A stretch of 64,000 nucleotides of DNA from Desulfurivibrio sp044068625 (GTDB lineage: Bacteria > Desulfobacterota > Desulfobulbia > Desulfobulbales > Desulfurivibrionaceae). Shown piece after piece: positions 9,370 to 16,486 of the stretch. The DNA lies in contig NZ_JBIPKH010000003.1 of the NCBI RefSeq assembly GCF_044068625.1, positions 62,001 to 126,000 of the forward strand. The letters are read 5' to 3'. The translations under genes and the position numbers were made by a program. The notes beneath the pieces are model-generated. The model was not told the DNA's origin. It saw only the letters and a list, made by a program, of their open reading frames with translations, and searched no databases. Position 1 is the first letter of the stretch, and each line of letters opens with the position of its first letter.

Positions 9370-10692
9370 TCAGGCAAACATCGTTGCGGTGGGCCCGCTG
9401 ACCAGGATCGGGACCGTGGTGTCGTCCATGCCGAAGCCCCAAAATTTCAACTCCGATTCCGCCCGGGGACCGTAACAGACCTGATCGCGGCCGGCATACT
9501 TGGCCAGATAGAGGCCCTGGTCCGCGTCCTCCAGGGCCGCGAGAAAATCCTGCTCATCTCCCCTGATATAACCGCTGACCCCCACGCTCACCGTGACCGA
9601 CAGCTGATGCCCCTCACAGGTAAAGGGGGCATCGGCTATGATCTTCCTGATCCGCTCCCCCAGGGCGAAGGTGGTTTCCAGGGAGCTGCCGGGCAGCACC
9701 AGGAGAAACTCCTCGCCGCCGAACCGTCCGACCAGATCCTCCTGGCGCAGGCCGGTGGCCAGGCGCTGGGCAACAGCCCGGAGGACCAGGTCCCCCAGCA
9801 TATGGCCATGGGTATCGTTGACCTGCTTGAAATGGTCAATGTCCAGCATCATGATGCCGTTGGATTGGTGCTGGTCGGCCAGCTCCTGGCGCAGGTGAGG
9901 GCCGGCGGCGCCGGCCCGGGCCAGAATCTCCCGCCGGTTGAGGACGCCGGTGAGCACGTCGACGCTGGCCTGCTCCTTGAGCTGGGCCTGGACACCGGAA
10001 AGGCGGCGGGTCAGGGCCCGAACGACCAGCAGGGAAGGGGTGAAGACCAGCAGCAGGACCAAGGCCAGGATGCTGATATTCTTCCGGATCAGTCCCAAGA
10101 TGGTCTGGCGGTAGCGGGTAACGTCCTTGTAGATCTCGATGGCCCCGATCACCCGGCCCTGCTCGGTGAAGATCGGCACGTAGGTTTCCACCACGTCCAG
10201 GTCGAAGCGGGCCTCCTGGGCCAGGTCGGCCAGGGCCGCTTGCCGTTTTAGGGAGGAATCCACCAGGCCGACCAGGGCCCGGCTCAGGCGGGGGTTGTCC
10301 CGGTCGAGCAGGCCGATGATGGCGGAGTCGGTGCTGTAGACCACCCGGTGATTTTTATCGAAAATCTTGATCTTGTCGATCTCGAAGGTGGTCAGGAAGC
10401 GGCGCATGCGGTTGTCGAATCCCCCCATCACCGCCGGGTTGATCTCCACCTGCTGGAGCTGGGGCCCGAACTCTTGGATCAGGTTGTCCGCTTCGAACTG
10501 GAGAATGGCCCGGCTGATCAGCAGGGCATCGTTTTGGGCCTCGTTGTAGACCTGTTGATGGATGGTCCTTTTCAGGCCATAGCCGGCCAGCAGCAGGATC
10601 AGGCCGATGGCCAGCAGGCCCAGGCCGACCAGGAGCAGGAAAAAATGGGCGGAAGAGTCTTCGGGGCGGTCTCTGAAAAGCTTTTCAGTCAT
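9370..10692 (-). CDS. Membrane-anchored diguanylate cyclase
   Basis: Makes cyclic di-GMP. The protein is 440 residues: TM1 at about 16-40, a periplasmic sensor region of about 170 residues (contains IDKIKIFDKNHRVVYSTD and VETYVPIF, like double-Cache/PAS-like domains), TM2 at about 205-225, then a GGDEF domain. The active-site signature is GRFGGEEF. RQED five residues before it is an intact inhibitory I-site (RxxD), so product feedback is expected. ATG 10692 was chosen over an upstream TTG; neither has a strong ribosome site. It follows the cytochrome operon on the same strand after a 271-bp gap without a convincing gene, so co-transcription is uncertain. Confidence 0.88.
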   Translation of the reverse strand: MTEKLFRDRPEDSSAHFFLLLVGLGLLAIGLILLLAGYGLKRTIHQQVYNEAQNDALLISRAILQFEADNLIQEFGPQLQQVEINPAVMGGFDNRMRRFLTTFEIDKIKIFDKNHRVVYSTDSAIIGLLDRDNPRLSRALVGLVDSSLKRQAALADLAQEARFDLDVVETYVPIFTEQGRVIGAIEIYKDVTRYRQTILGLIRKNISILALVLLLVFTPSLLVVRALTRRLSGVQAQLKEQASVDVLTGVLNRREILARAGAAGPHLRQELADQHQSNGIMMLDIDHFKQVNDTHGHMLGDLVLRAVAQRLATGLRQEDLVGRFGGEEFLLVLPGSSLETTFALGERIRKIIADAPFTCEGHQLSVTVSVGVSGYIRGDEQDFLAALEDADQGLYLAKYAGRDQVCYGPRAESELKFWGFGMDDTTVPILVSGPTATMFA

Positions 10693-10963
10693 TGCAGGCA
10701 ACCCCCACCAGCAAATTTGGCCTGCCGTCGCAGGGCAAGCGGGGCCGGGTCCAGGATCCTCATCTCCATTGTCGGTTTAGCTTTTTTAAAAGCAATAAGC
10801 ATGCCAGCGTTGGCACCGGCCCCCACTGGTTCCTTTTTGCCTGGAATGACGAAGGTAATCGACGGTGGCGGGCGGGGAAGGCTCCCGCCGGCCAAGGGGA
10901 AGTTGGGGATTTCACCAGGTTCAGCTGTGATTATGCCGGGGGGCTGGCGCCGGGGGAAATTTG

Positions 10964-11545
10964 TCATTTTTCCGGAGCCATCGCCCGCCGCAACCGCTGG
11001 ACTTTGCCCTGGAGCTGCTCCAGGTCGCCGGCCGGCACCGCGCCCCGGGCGGCGGCCAGCCGGAGCCGGCCCAGGTCGGTCCGGATTTCCCCCAGGCCGT
11101 CGCGAGCCTCCCGGTAGCGGACCACCTGCCCTTCGAGAAAATCATTGAGAGCGGCGGCCACGTCCTGGAACGCGTCTTTGCGGCGCAATCGGATTCTTTG
11201 GGAAAAATCGCCGGCGGCCACCGCCCGCAGGTCATTGACCATCCGGGTGGCCACCCCGCTGCTTTTTCGTTTCACCCACCAGCAGGAGAGGGCCACCAGG
11301 AGGAGGAGCAGCAGCAGGGTGAGCATGACGGTATGGAAGAAGATTTTGCCGATGACCTGGTCGGTGGTGTGGAGCGTGACATGGGCCCGCCAGAGCAGGT
11401 TCTCGATTTCACGCCGGACCAGCCAGTTGAAAACCGTGGTGGCAACGGCGGTGGCCAGCAACCAGGAGACCAGGAAAGGCAGCAGGAATCCGTATTGAAA
11501 GGTACCGCCATCGACCAGATACCGTCTGCGTTTGTAACCCTGCAT
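10964..11545 (-). CDS. Two-TM membrane protein with HAMP-like domain, end of cytochrome operon
   Basis: 193 residues: TM1 at about 16-38, a short periplasmic loop (about 39-72), TM2 at about 75-98, then a HAMP-like segment (MVNDLRAVAAGDFSQRIRLRRKD) and a C-terminal coiled coil. There is no kinase, cyclase or methyl-accepting output domain. It lies 10 bp downstream of the OB-fold gene. A second, diverged copy of the same architecture sits at 13015-13590 in the same operon. Such orphan HAMP proteins beside cytochromes may scaffold or sense, but no function is established. ATG 11545 was chosen; an upstream in-frame extension overlaps the neighbour. Confidence 0.75.
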   Translation of the reverse strand: MQGYKRRRYLVDGGTFQYGFLLPFLVSWLLATAVATTVFNWLVRREIENLLWRAHVTLHTTDQVIGKIFFHTVMLTLLLLLLLVALSCWWVKRKSSGVATRMVNDLRAVAAGDFSQRIRLRRKDAFQDVAAALNDFLEGQVVRYREARDGLGEIRTDLGRLRLAAARGAVPAGDLEQLQGKVQRLRRAMAPEK

Positions 11546-11555
11546 GGCTTGCTCC

Positions 11556-12230
11556 CTACTGAAAAAGTTGGGCGTCATCGAGCAGCAGCTTGTAGCTGTG
11601 CATCCCCCCCACCTTGACATCTATCTGGACTCTGCCCACCACCGTCAGGGTTTCGCCCAGCCTGGCATTCTCCTGGCTGATCGCCAGGACGGTGTTATCC
11701 GGCGCGACCCCGGTGCCGTCACCCAGGGTCAGCCAGTTTTTGCCCATGATATTGCCGCTGTAGCTCACCACTTTGGCCTGCAGGCTAACAATCTTGCCCT
11801 CCAGGTCATGGCGGTTGAGGAACAGTTCGGCGATGGAGAGCCGCTTTACTTCCTGTTCCGGCGGGGCGGCTGGTCTGGTGGCGGCTTGGGGCGTCTCAGG
11901 TTCACCGTCGCCGGGGAGGTCCACCATCTGGGCGATCCGGATATTGGTCACCAGCAGGATTTCGGCGAAGGTGTGGTTCATCGCCGGGCTGTGGAAGTCG
12001 CGCATCTCGATGCCGCCGGCGTACTCAACGATATCGCCGGGGGCGATATCGATGAAATTGGCGGCCAGCCAGTGTTGCTCCCCGTTTTCCTCCAGCAGGA
12101 TAAAGGTGTATTTGCCGGCGTGATGACCCATCAGGACCTTGCCGGACCTGATCTCCCGTTCGGCCGCCAGGGCCGGTGCCGCGACAATGAGAATCAGGAT
12201 TGTGATCACGACCATTGTTTTGATCTTCAT
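11556..12230 (-). CDS. Exported OB-fold protein of the cytochrome operon
   Basis: 224 residues with a signal peptide (KTMVVITILILIVAAPALA). There are two likely beta-rich modules: an N-terminal one (about 25-110, including HWLAANFIDIAPGD) and a C-terminal OB-fold-like one (about 135-224: LEGKIVSLQAKVV, NWLTLGDGTG, TVVGRVQID), separated by a Pro/Ala linker. No cytochrome motif is present. It lies 14 bp after the 7-haem gene and 10 bp before the HAMP gene. Similar exported OB-fold proteins occur in Geobacter cytochrome clusters; their role is not established here. GGAG precedes ATG 12230. Confidence 0.75.
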   Translation of the reverse strand: MKIKTMVVITILILIVAAPALAAEREIRSGKVLMGHHAGKYTFILLEENGEQHWLAANFIDIAPGDIVEYAGGIEMRDFHSPAMNHTFAEILLVTNIRIAQMVDLPGDGEPETPQAATRPAAPPEQEVKRLSIAELFLNRHDLEGKIVSLQAKVVSYSGNIMGKNWLTLGDGTGVAPDNTVLAISQENARLGETLTVVGRVQIDVKVGGMHSYKLLLDDAQLFQ

Positions 12231-12244
12231 GGTTTTCTCCAGGT

Positions 12245-13018
12245 TTATTTGATGTGACAGGAAAAACAGAGGGCGCTGCGCTGATTGCTCATTACCAGCA
12301 TGAAATTCCTGGGTGAGTAACGGCTGTGGCAGGTTCCGCAACCGATATTGCCTTCAAACAGTTCGATCTCTTTGCCCAGGGCCTCGGGAGGAACGTAGGC
12401 CAGGGGGCGTTTCCGGTATGCTTGTCGGTAGGAGACCCCGACCGGGTGGTTGAGGTTGCCGGAGGCGTGATTCCAGCTGCCGGAGCCGAGTACATGCAGA
12501 TCAGCAATCCGCTCATCGTGGCACCCGATGCAGCGCAGGGTGATGGGGTCGATGTTGGAGCCGCTCCCCTGTGGTTCGGCAATAAACTGGCCGCCGTGGG
12601 TGGCCCCGATGAAGAGGTGGCCTTTCTGGTCCACTTCGTGGCAGATCAGGCAAAAAGAGCGGCCGTCAACGCTGCGTCGCAGGAAGTAGGCCGGTTTGCC
12701 CCACCGGTTGCCCCTGGCGTGAACGTCGTGGCAGCTGACGCAGGTAAAGAGCCCCTCAACCAGCAACATATCGCCCGGCACCGCCATTTTGGGAATAATA
12801 TCGGTGGGGTGGGACTGGTAGTTGCCGGCCGAAGGGTGGCAGGTGGCGCAGGCCTCGGTGATCTCCGGTCGCAGATTATCCAGGCTCCCCTCGGCCTCGG
12901 TGTGGCAGATCAGGCACTCCTCGGCGGTGAAGCGGTGGGCCTCCTGGGCCGAGGTCACCAGCAGGGCGGTTGAGGCGGCCAGGACCAGGACCAGGGTGAG
13001 GGGCAGATAAAATCTCAT
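12245..13018 (-). CDS. Seven-haem c-type cytochrome
   Basis: Exported multihaem cytochrome, 257 residues with an N-terminal signal/anchor (LPLTLVLVLAASTALLV). Seven CXXCH motifs are visible: CLICH, CATCH, CVSCH, CLICH, CIGCH, CGTCH and CFSCH. Spacing and HPxx motifs resemble NapC/DmsE-type periplasmic multihaem proteins, but no close family is claimed. The start overlaps the upstream HAMP gene stop (ATGA at 13015-13018). It is likely a periplasmic electron carrier feeding the outer-membrane conduit encoded upstream. Confidence 0.88.
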   Translation of the reverse strand: MRFYLPLTLVLVLAASTALLVTSAQEAHRFTAEECLICHTEAEGSLDNLRPEITEACATCHPSAGNYQSHPTDIIPKMAVPGDMLLVEGLFTCVSCHDVHARGNRWGKPAYFLRRSVDGRSFCLICHEVDQKGHLFIGATHGGQFIAEPQGSGSNIDPITLRCIGCHDERIADLHVLGSGSWNHASGNLNHPVGVSYRQAYRKRPLAYVPPEALGKEIELFEGNIGCGTCHSRYSPRNFMLVMSNQRSALCFSCHIK

Positions 13019-13590
13019 AGCTTGATCGACTCCATGATCCGGTCGTTTTCGCGACACTTTTGTTCCATCTCGGCCAGCAGCGACTCCGGGGGGGGCCCTT
13101 GGTCGTCGGCCGCCACCGCCGCGCGCAGCAGCTCCTCCAGCTCCTCCAGGCCGCCAGAGATCCGGCCCAGGTCCTCTTGCTGGCGCCGCTGCACCTCATT
13201 GATCGCCCGAGCCAGGGGGTGGAGGACATCCTTTTCCCGAAAGCCCAGGGTTTGGGCGCCGTGCTGGCCGCCCAGGCCCTTGAGGTACTGTTTGACCCGG
13301 AACATCGGGCCGGCCACCCGGTGGGAATAGATCACCAGCAAGAGGGCCGCCAGCAGGCAGGGCACGATAAAGAAGATCAGGCTGTTGAGCAGCGACTTGA
13401 ACAGCAGCTCCTCTTGTAACTGGACCAGATTGAGGAGAACGGCGCTGTAATGGAACTCCAGGGAGGCCCGGGTTTGCAGATAGAGGTAAATCTGGCCGGC
13501 GGCCGCCGCCAGGATAAAAAAGAGCCCCAGCCAGGCTCCGATGCGGATGAAAAATGATTGGGGGATGATCTCTTCGCGCGGGCTATTCAT
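13015..13590 (-). CDS. Two-TM membrane protein with HAMP-like segment
   Basis: 191 residues: TM1 at about 14-37, a short periplasmic loop (about 38-67), TM2 at about 68-90, then YSHRVAGPMFRVKQYLKGL, a HAMP-like start, and a long coiled coil (about 115-190). There is no catalytic output domain. It sits between the 12-haem and 7-haem genes and overlaps the latter by four bases. It shares architecture with the gene at 10964-11545. Its role may be sensory or structural for the periplasmic electron-transfer path; this is inferred from context only. Confidence 0.78.
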   Translation of the reverse strand: MNSPREEIIPQSFFIRIGAWLGLFFILAAAAGQIYLYLQTRASLEFHYSAVLLNLVQLQEELLFKSLLNSLIFFIVPCLLAALLLVIYSHRVAGPMFRVKQYLKGLGGQHGAQTLGFREKDVLHPLARAINEVQRRQQEDLGRISGGLEELEELLRAAVAADDQGPPPESLLAEMEQKCRENDRIMESIKL

Positions 13591-13604
13591 GGCTGCTCCC
13601 GGTG

Positions 13605-15380
13605 TTAGTAACTTTTGGGTTCATGGGCGACCCCATGGCAGTTGAGGAAACACTGGCCGCTGAAGGGGCCCAGGCTTTCAAAATAGAGCCGACCCTGGGA
13701 GTCGGGCTGAACCAGGGAGTCATCCCAAAGGTATTGGCCCGTGGCAAAGTTGAGCAAATGGCTGTTGTTGACCTCGGTGGCCCCGTCGCGAAGACTCACC
13801 CCGTGGGGATCGTGGCAGACGGCGCAGGGGGTCTGCTGGGTCACGATATGGCGGTAATGCTCCTTGAAGCTCTGGTCGGAGAGCAGGCTGCTCCGGTCAT
13901 GGCACTGGTAACAGAGGGCGTAGGCCCCCAGGTCGCTGCCGTAGATCGGCGTATCGGGAAAAGGATCTTCGGTTTCGTAGTTTTTGGCCAGCAGGTAGGG
14001 ATAATCGGAGCCGTGGGCTCCCCGGGGGCCGGCGGGATTGCTGTTGTTGTGACAGTCGCCGCAGCCGATCAGGCGATTTTCCAGGTCGTAGGGGGGCAGC
14101 AGGCTGGGGGGGGCCGGGCGGCCGGCCCGGGAGCGAAACTCCACCACCGGGTGAAAGGAGGGGTTGTCGGGGGCGAAGGCTCGGCGGAGGTTCTGCCGGT
14201 TGTCGATCTGGCGGGCCAGGGGGTCCCGGCCGAAGAAGCCGGCATCGCCATGGCATTTTAAGCAGATCTCATACTCATATTCGGCCGCCACCAGGGGTTG
14301 TCCGTCGAAGGCGATTCCCGATACCCCGGCGGTGGCTCCGGAGACCGGTCGGGGCTGGCCGATGGGCGTTTCCGGCCGGCCGGCGTTGACCTGGTGGGGG
14401 TTGTGGCAATCGGCGCATTCCACGTGTTTTTCCACCAGACCGCTGCTGAAGTCTTCGGTGGGGTCGTGGATCGCGAAATAATCCTGAACCCCGTGGCGAA
14501 ACTCCTTGAGCAGTTCGGCCCCGATGTCGGTGGTGGCCACGTTGCCGTTGTGGCAGACCAGGCAGTTGTCCTCCTCGGCGGCGTGGTTGAGCAGCCGTTC
14601 CGGGCCGCCGGCGTCGTGGGAGGTGTGGCAATTTTCACAGCCGTTCCGGGCCACGGTGTCGTAAGTGGCGGTGGGCCAGGGATCGGGGCCGGTCTCGTTC
14701 CAGGTCGCGGTGGAGAGGGCGTGGCTGGATTCCTCCCAGCCCCCCGGGGCGTGGCAGGCGACACAGAGGTCGGAGTATTCGTTGGAGATCACCAGAAATT
14801 TGCCGAAGCTGTTGTCGTGGGGGTTGTGGCAGGCGGTGCATTGCAGCTCCTGGTTGCGATCCAGATGAATTGCCGGGGGCAGAGTGTCGGGATCGCGCAA
14901 CCGGGGGTTGCGGCGGGCCAGCTCGGCATCGTAAACGAAGGAGATGGGGTGGTCGTTGCCGAGGTCGGTCCCCAGCCGGGAGCGAAACCCTTCCGGCATG
15001 AAGCGCACCTCGCCCTCAAAGGTGATCTCCGGCCTGGTCAGCAGGGCGCCCAGGGCGATGGTCCCGTCGTGGCAGCTCAGGCAAAGCTTGGAAGATCCGG
15101 TGGGTTGGCCCACCGCGGCGTAAAGGGTGGAACTCTGGTAGGGGATGTACTCCTCGGTGCTGAGCTGCCGGTTCCAGAGGTAGGGGAACTCGGGGCTGGC
15201 GTGATGGGGGGTGTGGCAGAAGATACAGATCTCGTCCGCCTCGGACTTGATCGGTCCCGGACCGGTCGCCGAGAGGTTATGCTTGGTGTCCACAATGCTG
15301 CTGGAGGCCAGCAGCGGCCATGCGGACGCGCCCAGAATAAGCGGCAGGAGCAGGGCTCCCCCCAGGGTTGCGGCTTTCAT
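13605..15380 (-). CDS. Twelve-haem c-type cytochrome with OmcE-like N-terminal region
   Basis: Exported cytochrome of 591 residues with a signal peptide (LLLPLILGASAWPLLA). It has eleven CXXCH motifs (CIFCH, CLSCH, CTACH, CVACH, CENCH, CLVCH, CADCH, CLKCH, CGDCH, CYQCH, CAVCH) and a final CX3CH (CFLNCH). The first 160 residues resemble the tetrahaem proteins at 22181-23931: CHTPHH, YLWNRQLS, GSSKLCLSCHDGTIALGA, DHPISF. The start overlaps the upstream NHL gene stop by four bases. It probably acts in the periplasm or at the outer membrane as part of an electron conduit; localisation is not shown by sequence. Confidence 0.9.
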   Translation of the reverse strand: MKAATLGGALLLPLILGASAWPLLASSSIVDTKHNLSATGPGPIKSEADEICIFCHTPHHASPEFPYLWNRQLSTEEYIPYQSSTLYAAVGQPTGSSKLCLSCHDGTIALGALLTRPEITFEGEVRFMPEGFRSRLGTDLGNDHPISFVYDAELARRNPRLRDPDTLPPAIHLDRNQELQCTACHNPHDNSFGKFLVISNEYSDLCVACHAPGGWEESSHALSTATWNETGPDPWPTATYDTVARNGCENCHTSHDAGGPERLLNHAAEEDNCLVCHNGNVATTDIGAELLKEFRHGVQDYFAIHDPTEDFSSGLVEKHVECADCHNPHQVNAGRPETPIGQPRPVSGATAGVSGIAFDGQPLVAAEYEYEICLKCHGDAGFFGRDPLARQIDNRQNLRRAFAPDNPSFHPVVEFRSRAGRPAPPSLLPPYDLENRLIGCGDCHNNSNPAGPRGAHGSDYPYLLAKNYETEDPFPDTPIYGSDLGAYALCYQCHDRSSLLSDQSFKEHYRHIVTQQTPCAVCHDPHGVSLRDGATEVNNSHLLNFATGQYLWDDSLVQPDSQGRLYFESLGPFSGQCFLNCHGVAHEPKSY

Positions 15381-16459
15381 GGCAACTCTCCTCCTCTGAG
15401 AAACTGGAAGATCTGCACCCGGTGGTTGTAGGTGTCGGCCACGTGGATGCGATCCCGCGAATCGATAAAGATGGCGGCGGGCAGCCAGAAGCGGCCCGGG
15501 GCCTGACCCGGACCGCCGTAGGCCATGAGCAGCCGACCCTGGCGATCAAAGACCTGGATATTGTCAAAGAGGGCATCCAGCACATGGATATTGCCCTCCG
15601 AATCCACCGCGACCCCCTTGGGCCGGGCGAAGTAGCCCGGTCCGTCGCCCACCGAACCCAAACTCAGCAGAAACTGACCCTCGGGGCTGAAAACCTGTAC
15701 CCGGTGGTTGAGGGAATCGGCCACGTGAATGCGCCCCTCCGGACCCACCGCCACCGCCACCGGAAAGTTGAAGCTCCCCTCCTCTTCGCCGCCGCCCCCG
15801 ATCCGGCCGCTCAGGGTCAGATCGGCCAGGGAGAACCGCAGGATGGTGGCCTGGCCCGTGTCCACCACCAGCAATTGGGCGGTGGTGGGGTGGATGGCCA
15901 GGCCGGTGGGGCGTTCCAGCAGGCCCCGGCCCAGCTCACCGACCATTTTCCCGTTTGCCAGGGCGAAAATTTTGACCACCCCCTCGCCGGCGTCGCTGAT
16001 GAAAAGGTGCTGCCTGTCCCGATCCACGGCCAGATCAATGGGGGTTTTGAGCCCGGTCTGGCCGAAGGTCAGCTTCTGGTAACGGCCGTTGCCGCCATCG
16101 AAGATGTGGACCCCCCGCGCCAGCCGGTCCACCACGTAGAGGCGACCGGCGTCGTCGCTTTTAACTCCGTGGGGCAGCTGCAGGGGCAGCGGTTTGCTCC
16201 CCAGCATCCCCCGCCAGATCCGGCTCCAGAGTCCGCCGCCAATGGCCAGATCCTCGGGGCCGCTGACGCTCTGGCGATAGACCACCCTGGGAACCTCCGG
16301 GGCCGGCGGCCAGCGCAGATAGCCCTCCTCCCGCTCCGGAGGGGGGGTGGGGCGGGCGCAGCCGCTTGCAAGCAGCAGGGCCAGCAGCAGGGCCAGCAGC
16401 AGGCCCAATAGCAGGGCCAGCAGGGCCGGCCGGAGCCATGGTTGGGGTCGGTTATTCAT
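15377..16459 (-). CDS. NHL-repeat beta-propeller lipoprotein
   Basis: 360 residues. The N-terminal hydrophobic segment ends in a lipobox (LLASGC, Cys about 34). About six NHL repeats follow, with units such as PHGVKSDDAGRLYVVD, PVAVAVGPEGRIHVADSLN, PKGVAVDSEGNIHVLD and IHVADTYNHRVQIF. NHL propellers are protein-interaction or ligand-binding scaffolds and recur beside extracellular cytochromes in Geobacter and relatives. It is placed between the beta-barrel and 12-haem genes and is a paralogue of the lipoprotein at 19496-20560. A role in assembling or anchoring surface cytochromes is inference. Confidence 0.88.
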   Translation of the reverse strand: MNNRPQPWLRPALLALLLGLLLALLLALLLASGCARPTPPPEREEGYLRWPPAPEVPRVVYRQSVSGPEDLAIGGGLWSRIWRGMLGSKPLPLQLPHGVKSDDAGRLYVVDRLARGVHIFDGGNGRYQKLTFGQTGLKTPIDLAVDRDRQHLFISDAGEGVVKIFALANGKMVGELGRGLLERPTGLAIHPTTAQLLVVDTGQATILRFSLADLTLSGRIGGGGEEEGSFNFPVAVAVGPEGRIHVADSLNHRVQVFSPEGQFLLSLGSVGDGPGYFARPKGVAVDSEGNIHVLDALFDNIQVFDRQGRLLMAYGGPGQAPGRFWLPAAIFIDSRDRIHVADTYNHRVQIFQFLRGGELP

Positions 16460-16486
16460 AACCTTCTCCTTACTCTCCCACGGGTT

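Noticed and set aside
10799..10830. TTGGCACC on the plus strand as a sigma-54 promoter
   Set aside because: No TTGC at the required spacing and no gene downstream on that strand.
10689..10967. A 92-codon minus-strand frame between the cyclase and HAMP genes
   Set aside because: No ribosome site, signal or family motif and composition like the surrounding shadows; the gap is treated as intergenic.
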